Assembly (NCBI RefSeq): GCF_030864355.1
Contig: NC_083400.1
Span: forward strand, 573,001 to 637,000
Direction of reading: 5' to 3'
Length of the DNA: 64,000 bases
DNA from: Cutaneotrichosporon cavernicola
Lineage: Eukaryota > Basidiomycota > Tremellomycetes > Trichosporonales > Trichosporonaceae
The notes beneath the pieces were generated by a model that was not told the DNA's origin, did not search any database, and saw only the letters and a program-made list of their open reading frames with translations. Both the position numbers and the translations under genes were made by a program. Numbering within the stretch: the stretch's first letter is position 1; each line of letters starts with the position of its first letter. Positions 11,932-22,628 of this stretch are shown here, in pieces.

Positions 11932-12068
11932 GAGCTGTGTTGATATGTGTCGAGCTGTGTCGAGCTGTGTCGAGGTTGATGGTTAATTTGATGCACGTGA
12001 CCGGCTTCACAGAACATATGTACCTATGTTGCCTCCCCCACAACCCCCCCCCCCCCCCCCCCCCCCCC
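11932..12068. repeat. CGAGCTGTGT repeats and C25 homopolymer
   Basis: Just past the stop of the disordered-protein gene are three or so copies of a ten-base CGAGCTGTGT unit (11932-11973), then a run of 25 C at 12044-12068. Both lie in 3'-flanking sequence. Confidence 0.85.
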
Positions 12069-12537
12069 GTCCTATGTGTACATGTACATGGCTCATGTCG
12101 CTCAGCGGCCATTCTCTGACTTACACTGACAACCAAGTCTCCGGCGGGGCGTGCACCTGAGAGAAGTCGTTGGAACCTCGTCATTCAGCACCTCACCCGC
12201 AACCCGACCGTCCGCACTCTCGCATGAGGAAGGAGCGGATGTTCTCTAAACCGGGATTGAGTGCCAATCACCTCAGCGTCTCCAGCTCCAGCAGGAGGAT
12301 CCTTCTAAATCACACCAAGGCATCAACATCGCCACCAGTTAGCGGCTGGATGTACCGGGGTAGTGGAGTTGAATAACGGAATCAAACCCAACCTTGGCCA
12401 CGTGCCTTAGGAAGGCGGGGAAAAGGAGCGCAAGCCTGAATTTGACTCAAGTTAGGCGTGTGATTGAGTGATGTTGAATGATGCAAGATGCAAGATGCAC
12501 GAGTTCCAAGTCACTCGACTTCGCATCCATACCACCC
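12069..12537. other. intergenic region upstream of symplekin
   Basis: No gene, RNA or clear promoter motif was seen. It should contain the promoter and leader of the downstream symplekin gene. Confidence 0.5.
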
Positions 12538-15500
12538 ATGTCGCTCTACGCCGACGAGGAGCCCGAGCTCTACGGCTCAGCGTCTGTCGGGCCCACCGCC
12601 CCGACGGATCCGCTCCAGGCGCTCGCCGAGGCTCTAACGGCTGAGTCCGAGACGCCCGACCAGGCGAACAAACTCTTGGCCGCCGGTAGCCGTTTCGAAG
12701 AACATCCCGAGAAGCTGCCGGACCTGTGTACGAAGCTGTTGCCGATGGTCGTCGATGGGCCCGACTCACTCCTCCGCGCATGGACGCTCGACATGCTCGC
12801 CCTCACCGTAGGCCGCGCAGGCCTGCGCGCAGAGATCAAGCTCGATGGTGAACAACCTGCAGGCTCAGCTGACAACAGTCGCACGCGAATCACTCGAATA
12901 TCTCTACCGCCTGCTTAATACGGGGTCGGTGGCGACTATCCGTGCTACGATTCCCATCTTTGCAACCGTATACCCCATGGTGTTCCGATACATGTGCGCA
13001 GCGAAATGAAGGGCGCTGACAATAGTGCCACGGCTGGATCGGCTGGACACCAGCTGTATGGCGTGTTCGAGTCGTCCAAGGCCCGAATCGTCGCACTGGT
13101 CCTTGATCCTGGAGCCCAGCCACAAAGTGCAGGCGTCAAGGCTGCTGCTTGGAAGTTTGTGCAAAAGGTGCTTCTTGTCGGCACTCGCGCGCCAAGCTCT
13201 GATCCACGGGTAAGCTATTTAAACCCTCTCAAGCTGATGACAGTTGCGAGCAACTGCTAGCGATGTTAGCATCGCGCTCGTGCAGCCGGGTTCGGCACTC
13301 AACGCGCAGCAGCTCGAGCAGGAGACGACCATGCTCCGCACGCAGCTCATGACGCAGCTGTACTCGACCGACGACCCCGCCATCCTTCATCCCATTATCA
13401 ACACGTTTCCACCTTTGGCCAAGACACGGCCAGCTCTTGCGCCTCTCATCATCCAGTCCATGGCATCGTGGACACCAAGTGCCATGGAGGCATCACGCCG
13501 ACCAGCGATGCAGATCCGCGCAGTCGAGAAGACGCTGCGCGCCGTCATGGCCCATATTGCAAAGTACGTTTGTTCTACGCTAGCGTGACAGTGCTGACAG
13601 CAGACACCCACCTCTCGTCGGCTTCTCCGCACAGCTCCACGATGCTCTCAGCCGCCAGAAGCAGCGCATGGAGCTCGCGTACGCTGCCGACATGGAGGAG
13701 AGGCGGCAACGGCGCGCCAAGCTCGCCTCCGGCAAACACCCGCTCGAGGCTGACGCCGAGTCGAGCACCGCCAAGCGCGCACGCCTCGACGTTCAGCCTG
13801 GGTCTGGTGACGGTAAGGGCCGCGTCATGGTCGACGTGTCTCAGTTCGCGCTCGAGCCTGTCATCGACGTCGTTCTGCATGGGCTCCAGGCCATCTCGGA
13901 CGAGATGTTGGTGCGTGCGTTTGATAACGCCAAACAAGCGATCCAGGACAACGACCCAGATGCAGTGCCTGTCCTGGCGTCGTGTCTCTTGGGCGAGGAC
14001 GTCAAGTTGGAAGAAGACGTCGTCCTCAATCCGCTGGACATGGACCTGGATGACGACGAGTTGCTCATGGAACCATTAGAAGGCGAGCTGGAAGAGCAAG
14101 TGACCATCACCGACTTCCGCCTTCCGCCACCCGAACCCCTGCCACTCGACGAAAAGACGGAGATTGCGGACTCGGCCGTACAGCGCATCTGGGACACAGG
14201 GTCGGACTTGTCGCACCTGGCAGACCTGAAGATCAGCGACGGGCCCCGTGCCGCCGTTCAACCCAAGGAGATGTGGATGCTGCTGCTCGCGCGTATCTCC
14301 TCTCGCGGTGGGGACGACAAACGGCGGCTCATCGGCGAGTTTGTGGCGAGAGACTTCGGGTCACGTGCAAAGTTCGCGACCGTCTGGCTCAACGAGGAGT
14401 GGCTGGCGAAGCGTCGATCCGAGAAGAATCAGTACGAGGCTGGTCTGCTGGCCATCCTGAACGCGTACATCCCGACGCTGGACTCGAAGGACCAGAGCCT
14501 TGCGCGCTTCCTTGTCGGCCTTCCTGAACTGCCCGAGGCTGCGATCGACCTGCTCGAGCCGCTATGTGAAGATCCCGATCGCATGATCGTGGGATATCTC
14601 TCGCTGCGCGAGCTCGCCGAGCACCGTCCACCCGTGCGGCCGCGCGCTTTGCAAACGCTCTTGCAGCTGTGTACACACCCGGAGCGCAAGGTGCGCGTCA
14701 TGGCCATTACGACTGTGCGTCGCTGGGTGCCCAACTCACCCATGTCGCCGACTGTGATCTCGTTTGCGCTTGGAGTGCTGCGGCGACTGGCTGTGCGCTC
14801 CCATCTCGCAGTCAAGGAGGAGAACGGTGACACCGAGGAGGCGGATGAGGACAAGCCCATCGACGGCGAGAAGCCCGCAGTGGATGCCGACGACGACCAA
14901 CCGATGGAGGATGCGGACATTGGCGAGACGATCGACACCAAGTACCTCGGGCCAGTCGACCAGGAGACTGTATCTCAACACGTCGAACTAGCTTTTGCTC
15001 TCTCCCGCCGCGACCCGGACTTGCTCGATGCCATCTTCTCGATCTACCCCAAGATTCCTCTACCTATCCAGGCCAAGGTCGAGGAGCTACTCGCGCCGCT
15101 CATCAAGTCGCTCGGCCCGAGCAAGAAGCTGCTCGAGATCCTCAAGGCCTTCCCACCCGGAGCCGAGCCGCTCGCGCTGCGCGTAGTCAAGACTCTCAGT
15201 GCGGAGGGTTCATCGGGTGTTCTCGTCCCCGTGATTCGCAGTTTACTGGCCGAGCGCGAGCTCGACCCGCGCTTCATCATTCCCGTCATCGGTGAGCTGG
15301 ACAAGGCCGAGATCGACGCGCAGATTCCGCGCATCGTCTCCCTCCTCTCCCAGCCAGACAGCCGCGACGTGGTACGCACAGCCTTTGCGAGCGCGCTACA
15401 GAAGATGACGCCGGCCGACCTGCTGGTCACTCTACACAGCGAGAAGGCGGGCCTCAAGCCGACAATGGACGCGATTGGCATCTGCTTTAGCATGACGACC

Positions 15501-15872
15501 GTCTTCCGCTCGGACGTCCTAGCAAACGCGATGCAGCGTATCGTCGACCAGCCGACCCCGCTGCCAGTGTGCTTTGTGCGCACCGTCATCCAGGCCATGC
15601 GGACATACAAGTCACTCGTGCCCTTTATCGCCAACAATGCGCTCCCCAAACTCGTTGCCAAGCGTATCTGGGAGATGCCGCAATTGTGGGACGGTTTCGT
15701 CCACCTCGTCCGCCTGCTTGGCCAAGCCTCGTTTGGCACATTGCTCCAGATGCCACTCGAGCAGATCCGCGACCTCGTCGAGCGCCAGCCAGCCCTCAAA
15801 GCGCCCCTTAAGACGTTTGTCTCGAACAAACCGCAGGCCCGCAACCAGCTCGCAAGCGTTCTGGCGGATTAG
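12538..15872 (+). CDS. PTA1: symplekin / Pta1, mRNA 3'-end processing scaffold
   Basis: Symplekin is the HEAT-repeat scaffold of the nuclear cleavage and polyadenylation factor. The five exons are 12538-12847, 12879-12993, 13026-13209, 13244-13563 and 13604-15872, giving 1065 residues. All introns are 31-40 nt. The N-terminal half carries HEAT-like helices, including the LLRAWTLDMLALTVGRAG block and a second-exon SLEYLYRLLNTGSV segment typical of the family's N-terminal domain. A middle acidic linker (VKLEEDVVLNPLDMDLDDDE) follows. The C-terminal third matches the symplekin C-terminal domain, with VLVPVIRSLLAERELDPRFI and then a LADLVVTLH-like helix series. It is expected to be essential and constitutive. 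Length is between yeast Pta1 (785) and human symplekin (1274). Confidence 0.9.
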
Positions 15873-16728
15873 CACGAAGTAGTATAGATACATGTATGGT
15901 GTAATTTAAGTACGTCGGAAGTAACGTGGATGCTGTTCCTGGAAGTGGGGCAGCCGTCTCGGCATAATCTGGTGGGACCTTGGGTTTTGCAAGATCCCGA
16001 GAAATTGGAGCGAATCAGCTAGTTAGAACAAGCCCACTGCCCCGTTATCAGAACAAGCTTCCAGAAACTGGGGAACAAGGGGGATCCGTGGGGAACCAGA
16101 GCGGGCACACTGCCCTTGCCCGCAGTCGCTCACTCTCCCTAAACCTGGGCGGCGTCGTGGCGCGGGTGCGTGGCGCCCGCAGAGCCCTATAATGGACTCA
16201 ATCTAGCCGACATCTCATCACATCCGAGAGAACTGTAGAACACTGAGTGTGAACCCATGTGAACTTGGATGCGTCAAGAATAATGCATTGAATCCAAGAT
16301 AGACGCTCTGACGTCGCCAGTTGCATCGGTCGGTCCGGCCCCGCATGGCGTACGTATACGTAGACGTAGAGGCAGACGTATCCTGCTTCCCGGCCGAGCG
16401 GGCTATCAACTGATTGCGAATATTAGGGCTCTTGTTTGCATGGCGTGCCCACCCTACCTAATAGCGCTAATGGCTTTTTAGGGGATGGATGCGGGAACCA
16501 GTAGGAACGAGTAAGAAGCCCAAGGCCTTTGTCTGTAAATATGTAAATGCCCCTGTTGACCATTCCGCACCAAATATCGGGGTTGAGCGGTCGGGTATTC
16601 CGGCGGGCTTCATCGCGAGAATCCGACAATCATCAACTTGGTTACGACTGGTGTGAATCATAAAAGGAACATCGCTCGTCCCAACCACTCGTCCACTTTG
16701 TCACATATACACTAGCACTGTCTTGTAC

Positions 16729-16773
<45 letters not shown>

Positions 16774-17191
16774 CTCGAACAAAGCAGACGTCACCAAGCC
16801 CATTCATACTGGGTCACCTGACCTTGACCAAAGCAGTCGCATACCGCCCCCAGCCACGTTCTCCTCCACTCCGGCGCAGCAGGCCAAGCTCTCTGTCCAA
16901 ACCCAAACCCAAGCCCAAGCACAAGCACAAGCACAAGCCAAGCCCAACCAAGCCCAGGCCCAAGCTCATTCCGCAACTCGCCGTTGCTCGTCGCCACTGT
17001 CCCTCTACCATTCTCCACCTCCACACCCCCCTCACCCTCCACCGGCTAAGCCATTCCGCATCCTCACCAGCCCAGCCCGCCCAGACGGCCAGCAACTCGC
17101 ACAACTAGCCAGTGACCCTCGCTTATCGCGTCGTACATATAGACCAGCGACGATATCACATCTATCGCCACCACCCCAACCCATCATCATC
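15873..17191. other. intergenic region with AAC repeat
   Basis: No gene was supported. It contains an (AAC)n microsatellite at 16730-16773 and a CAAGC-rich low-complexity stretch near 16900-16960. The right part is probably the promoter and leader of the gene at 17192. Confidence 0.55.
16730..16773 (+). repeat. (AAC)n microsatellite
   Basis: About 14 perfect AAC trinucleotide units in non-coding DNA. Confidence 0.95.
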
Positions 17192-17687
17192 ATGTCACTA
17201 GTCCAGAATCTACCAGATGCGCCGCCGGCGTACACCTACGACTTGTCGCTCATCTCTGAAGAGCTGCCCCCCTACTCGCCCCATCCCATCACCCAACTAC
17301 CACTGCGCGCAAATAATATCCGCAGCGCCCTCCGTCTCCTCCGCCTCCCTCCCGGACAACTTAAACCGTCCGCCCTCGCTCGCCATTTGACGCTATTTGA
17401 GAAACTTGTTTCGCGTCTCGAGGCAGAGGGCGTACATTTGTCCCCACTCGAGCGGGGTTGGGCCCTCGTCACCTCATGTCCCGGGCTGTCGTTGTTGGAT
17501 GCATGGTTCCACGTGAGTCTCCAAAAAGAACGAGAGCTGATTCCAGATTTGCGATCGACCAGAAGTTGGAGAGGAGGCGTGGGCCCAATTGCTCGCTGCC
17601 TATGCTGGCGCCGAACCATGTCCGGTCAAGGCTCCGAACCACGCCGACCGGACACGGAGAGTATGGCGCTCGCTACTTGGCATGTGA
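17192..17687 (+). CDS. small protein with PPxY-type motif, unknown function
   Basis: I do not recognise the family. Exon 1 (17192-17512) and exon 2 (17547-17687) join across a 34-nt intron (GTGAGT donor, gctgattccag acceptor) to give 153 residues, ending RTRRVWRSLLGM. The N-terminus is Pro/Tyr-rich with a PPAY motif near residue 11 and an ELPPYSP segment. PPxY motifs commonly bind WW domains of Nedd4/Rsp5 ligases. Residues 40-150 are predicted helical with alternating Leu and basic residues. Splicing changes the reading frame and gives a much more protein-like C-terminus than reading through, which supports the intron. Confidence 0.65.
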
Positions 17688-17996
17688 AGGCCTGTGGGTT
17701 GATGTTGGGATGTTGTAGTTGGTTGTAAGAGTAGCATCTGCATTTGGGTTGCATCTTGCCTCGGTGCATGGGTGTTCTTCTCTGCCCCACTCCGTTGTTT
17801 GTGGCTAACGCTGTAACGATCGACTTGATGAATGTATCTCCCAGCGCCGTCCATATTTGGATGTGATCAGTACCAGAGGCTGTGATTTGGCTCACCCTGG
17901 AAACTAGCCAGATTTCGTCACTGAACTGTATAGCAGTCGGCCCAGCTTGGAGCATGTCGCTGGTACATCAAAAGATTATCCTAACCCTTCTCTCTA

Positions 17997-19278
17997 CTAA
18001 GCCGCCGCCGCAACGCTCGCAGTCCCCCCATCGACCGGAACGTGGATCGTCGTCACAGGCGGGCTCCAAAAATCGTCACGCGACGACGTGTCGTGAATCT
18101 GGCTTCCCATGCCCTGCAGAGCCTCACGTACGTTGAGTGAGTAGAGCAGACCAATAACGTACAGCTTGGACTGGAAGTATACGATGGCGATGGAGACTGG
18201 GGATGTGTTTTTGACGACTAGTATCAGAGGGGTTGTATATCGACTTACGAAACGCCGCCAAGTAGATGATGGCACTCATGGTGGCGGGGATCTGCGCTTC
18301 CAGCGTCAAGCGGACCAGGCGGGTGATGAGCTGTGGTCAATTTGTCATCCTCATCCAAGCATCTCACGAGGTTGGTCCGGCTCCATCCGGTCCGCGACTT
18401 GATTAGGCCGTGTAGGATGGCGCCCGTGATGATTACGTCGGTGGACGTCGAGAAGGATAGCCATATGACCGTTGCTGATTTTAGCTAGACAAAAGAAAAA
18501 AAGATTACGTACGGATATAGACAAACTTTGCGTCGCGAGTGGAAGAGAGGGACGCGAAGATGATCTTGACCGCTAAAGTACACGCCAGGCTGAATAAGTA
18601 TTTCAAGGACAAAGACAGACGCACGAGCCACACATCAACAACTGCGTCAGCGATACCAGAAATAAAAACTCACAACAGGAGTGATGACGAGAAACCAGTT
18701 ACGCCCGTTGAGGAGGAAGGCGCGGTGGGTGAAGAACGACTGGGTAAACAGCGCTGTGATGCCTGCATCAGAATTGCAGATAGGATGCGCACAGTCGAGG
18801 AGCGGAAACCATGATCTCGAGTCAGAACACAGAACCCAACCTAAACTTACCCAGGTGTAGCTTCGAAGAACGACTGGTATCGTCCAAAGTTTGTAACAAA
18901 CTGTGTAATGTAAGCGAATCCATGCCCAACGCACCCGGTGCGAGACGAGCCACCACTGATATGCGCTTGCCGCCAAAGTTCCCAATGTGGCGCCAATGAC
19001 ACAAAGCCGCGTCCAGTTGGTATCGCCCTTCTGGTGCGCCGACTTCATATATCGCACGAGAAGCATTAAGAAGATTCCCCTTATATTAGCGGTTGACAAA
19101 AACACGTACACGTACATGAGGTAAGTGTCTATGAACAGGCCTGCGAACATGCATGCGAGGGAGAAGGTCTGGTGTCAGTCCACTCTTGATGAATTCACCT
19201 GGAATTCACCTGGCGCGGCTTGAACATGGCTGCTGCCTCTTCCTCGGTGGGGTGGGGGAGGACGCCGGGACGCGTCAT
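17997..19278 (-). CDS. DUF6534-type multi-spanning membrane protein, paralog A
   Basis: This is a seven-span-like integral membrane protein of the basidiomycete DUF6534 family, function unknown. The eleven exons are 19278-19210, 19168-19116, 19079-18935, 18900-18851, 18815-18793, 18762-18674, 18641-18634, 18589-18513, 18474-18368, 18330-18249 and 18196-17997, giving 300 residues. Exon 7 has only eight bases. Family hallmarks are ITALFTQSFFTHRAF followed by NGRNW, the TDVIITGAILHGLIKSRTGW segment and the closing YFQSKLYVIGLLYSLNVR. The N-terminus (VLPHPTEEEAA) is shared with the divergent copy starting at 21056. Exon sizes match that copy closely, which strongly supports the model. The C-terminal 45 residues are hydrophilic and probably cytoplasmic. 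Confidence 0.85.
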
Positions 19279-21055
19279 GTGTCAAGCTGTGTTGGGGGGG
19301 TTTGGGGGAGTTTGGGATGGCCTGGCAAGCCAGGGGGAGTCGTAATCGGGTCAGAGGGAACCGAGCCTGAGATCTTAAGAGAGTGGGAGATGGGCAACAG
19401 GTGGGAAGAGCGAGGTCGCGAGGTCGCATGTCGTTCCAGCTCTGTCTGGCTCAGAAGGAGAGTCGACGCCCATGGCGAAATCTGTCATCGCTTATGACTC
19501 GTTTGTCGAACACGCCCCCTCGGTGTGTGGCAGAGGCGCAGTGCATCTATCTGGGGCTCTGCCGTATCTCGTCTGGGGAGTTTTACAAATGGAATGGCTA
19601 CAGGCCATATTGTTTCAGGTGTGTATAGGTAAAGTGCAAAATGCAGGATGAACCAGAGTCCCAGCCAACGTTTCAGCCCCTCCTCGTCTTTCTTTGGCAG
19701 ACCGCTGTGTGTGCCATCGGCCCATCGTCCGCCGCCATGCGTTGCAGTGTATCCCGCGGATCCGCGGATGGATCATCCTCGTCATCTTCGTCTCGTGCCA
19801 ACTCCGAAAGCCGGAACAGGACCAAGGGAACACTTTGGGGTTTGCGTTAAACGGTAGTTCAAACGTGTGGTCTATGGTGGTTAGGATTTTATCATTGCCA
19901 CAATCCAGCGTGGGCCCTCTGATGGCGCTTGCTTAAGTGGTCGTTTTGCCTTTCAGGGTGTACATGTACTGTATCATAGGTACTGTAGGGAGGCCCGAAC
20001 TCTGGTTCAGTAGAGCAAACGACCAGAACTCGACAGAGCATGCACATTCAACTATTGAATTCAATACAGTGGATAGATATACAAAGGGATGACACAGAAA
20101 GAACACCTCGACTCTTCCGGTTCTGTGGGGGCAAACCCCTTCATCCCCCAAGGTTCTCCCCTCAGCCATGTCGAGCCGTTGATGGTGCGTCATAACCCCC
20201 TCCCTACTCTTTCTGGGATATTTGGCCTGAAGGCTGAGCCCGTTTGCTGCATATGTTCAGAGTACCAAACGAGACTGCCAGATACTGTATCCTCTTGGTA
20301 TTGATAGAAACAGCAGTGAGCCAACGGCAGACCGGCGCAGTTCTAGGAAACTCCTAACCTATCCTTGCTACCCACTGCCCAACCCCATGCTCTGCTCGCG
20401 ACTTGTTCGCCTAAGGGCAAAGCGCGGCTGATGAGATAGGGCATACACACAGGTGCATTCTACATTCAGAGCGGATATGTCGGGTGAGAGGTGTGTCGGG
20501 CGTGGCCGAGCGTGGTTTGTAGAAATGTACCGGCTGTGGCCTTTTTTGGGATGGCGACTCGCTATTCTTCAAACGCGAACCCTTCAACGAGGCAATACAT
20601 GTAACCGCAATCAATTCCGCTTCCAAAAATTAGTGGCAGCTTGATACTGCTTGCACTTCAGGATATCCTGCGTCGACGTCACTGTCTTCTTTCTCCCGGT
20701 GTAGCGGGTATCATCGGGCACGTTTGGAATGTTCTCCTTAGCCCTGTGTCCTCTGGGGCGATTGGGCGTAGTCGTAGCTATGCAAGCGTGGGCCAAGTTC
20801 CAATCCCCAATCGGCCTGCCGCCCGGTCTGCCCGTCACTTACCAATCCACCCCACAGAAGTAGACACAGGAGAAACGGACAATACGTCGGGGCGCGTGGG
20901 ACGATGCGGCCAACGCCGATCCGAGCAGTGGAGTGGAAGGTGGGGCATCTTTCCGCACATCTAGATAGCCTAGGCCCTGTTCTCTACACGCCACTCCAAA
21001 CCGCACTTTTTCACTCTCATCCAGCTTTCCAACTCAATCTATCTCAGTATCTTTC
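19279..21055. promoter_or_regulatory. divergent intergenic region between the two DUF6534 genes
   Basis: These 1.8 kb separate the start codons of the two paralogs, so both promoters should lie here. Open frames inside look like chance frames. No named binding site was identified. Confidence 0.5.
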
Positions 21056-22607
21056 ATGGCTCACAAAGTTCTACCATACCCGACGGAGGAGCAGGCAAAG
21101 GCGCTCTTCAGTCCTCGGCAGGTGAGCACCTCCAAGTCATGCTCAAGTAGACCCTTTCCATCAGCTGCATGTTCGCGGGCCTCCTCATCGACACATACCT
21201 CCTGTGAGCCCCCAAGATTCCCCTAGCCAACTTGTAGAGGAATCTTCATCGTCCTGCTCTATCGGTACTGCACGTCTGGCCATCAGAGGTCCGACTCGCA
21301 TTTCACCCGCATTTGTGTGTTTGGGACAACTGCCACAACCCTAGGCGTAACTGGTACGTCCGACTTGCTAGGGAGTTAACACCAGCATACTCGGGGTGGC
21401 TCGTGTCGCATCGCGTGAGTGAGGCACCTGGTAATCTCATCCCAGTTTGTAGTCAACTTTGGGCACTACCAGCCGTTCTTTGAGGCGACGCCTGGGTGAG
21501 TTTGTTTGGTAACTTCAGCGCTGAAATGGTAGATCTTGGTTCCCGCTGCTAGATTGTTGGTCGGATAGATTGTCGATCGTGACGATCACGATCGACAATC
21601 GCCACCAATCAGCTGACTTTTTTCAGGTATAACCGCTTTATTCACTCAATCTTTTTTCACTCATCGCGCCTTTCTCATTAATGGGAGGAACTGGTTCATC
21701 GCTGTCCTGGCTGTCGTGAGTTTTGATCAAAGGAACGGCTAACACCAAGCTATTGATGTGTACCGGGTCAGTCTCCTTAAGCGTGGGAGCTAATTCCAGC
21801 CTCGCGTCCACCCTCGCCGTCAAGATCATCTTTGCGTCGCTCGCGTCCGCACGCGACTCGGCAAACGTTTACATCCGTGAGCGATACCAGAGATGCTACT
21901 CATCCAGCAACGGCAATCTGGCTCGCCAGCACAATGGTGACTGACCTGATCATCACTGGCGCGATTCTGTTCGGCCTGCTCAAATCTCGCACAGGCTGGA
22001 CAAACACCAACCGTGTACGTATATGTAGCAACGATGGGTTCACTGTATACCAATCGCCACTTACACAAGATGATCACGCGGCTTATCCGGATAACACTCG
22101 AGGCACAGATTCCTGCCACCATGAGTGCCGTGATTTACCTTGGGGCTTTTCGTGAGTACCGCATATTGCATATGGGTCCCATGACATGCCAGACTCAGAA
22201 GATGAGGGAGGCACGAGGTCGAGTCGTGGCTTGCTCCATAGAGGGATTTCGCTACAGCACAACTGCATGTGGACTGGTTGGTCTACGCCTGGATCCTGCC
22301 AGTCAAAGAAATCAGTATCCAGCGGCGCACATGACCTTTGCCTCCCTATTTTCCTCCCTACGTTTTGCCCTTTCTTATGACAGTGACCAGGAAATCCACC
22401 GCTGTCACGATCGCGATTGTCTATTTCCAGTCCAAGTTATACGCCGTCGGCTTCCTCTACTCTCTGAACGCGCGTCAGCTTCTCAGTACAATTGGGAGGC
22501 AAGACCTGGCGGACGCGTCATCGTGTGCCGATTTCCAAAGCCCCCGTCCATCGACATTCCAATTCACAAGTCCCACAGAGACGCGCGAGGAGATGAAACA
22601 AGTCTAA
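21056..22607 (+). CDS. DUF6534-type multi-spanning membrane protein, paralog B
   Basis: This is the divergent paralog of the gene at 17997-19278. The twelve exons are 21056-21121, 21151-21203, 21238-21353, 21386-21414, 21446-21495, 21533-21555, 21627-21715, 21750-21757, 21800-21876, 21908-22014, 22070-22151 and 22384-22607, giving 307 residues. Exons 2, 5-7 and 9-11 have exactly the sizes of their counterparts in copy A, and the eight-base microexon is shared. Copy B has one extra 32-nt intron (21354-21385) splitting what is a single 145-nt exon in A. Family motifs include ITALFTQSFFTHRAF and YFQSKLYAVGFLYSLNAR. The last intron (232 nt) is unusually long and its acceptor is the least certain junction. 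The stop codon is only 21 bp from the stop of the convergent gene that follows. Confidence 0.83.
21568..21600. repeat. perfect 15-bp inverted repeat inside an intron
   Basis: A 15-base arm (21568-21582) and its exact reverse complement (21586-21600) are separated by three bases. The hairpin sits in the 71-nt intron 21556-21626 of DUF6534 copy B. The same intron in copy A is only 30 nt and lacks it. Confidence 0.95.
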
Positions 22608-22628
22608 AGTGGCATTGCGGGGGTTTCT

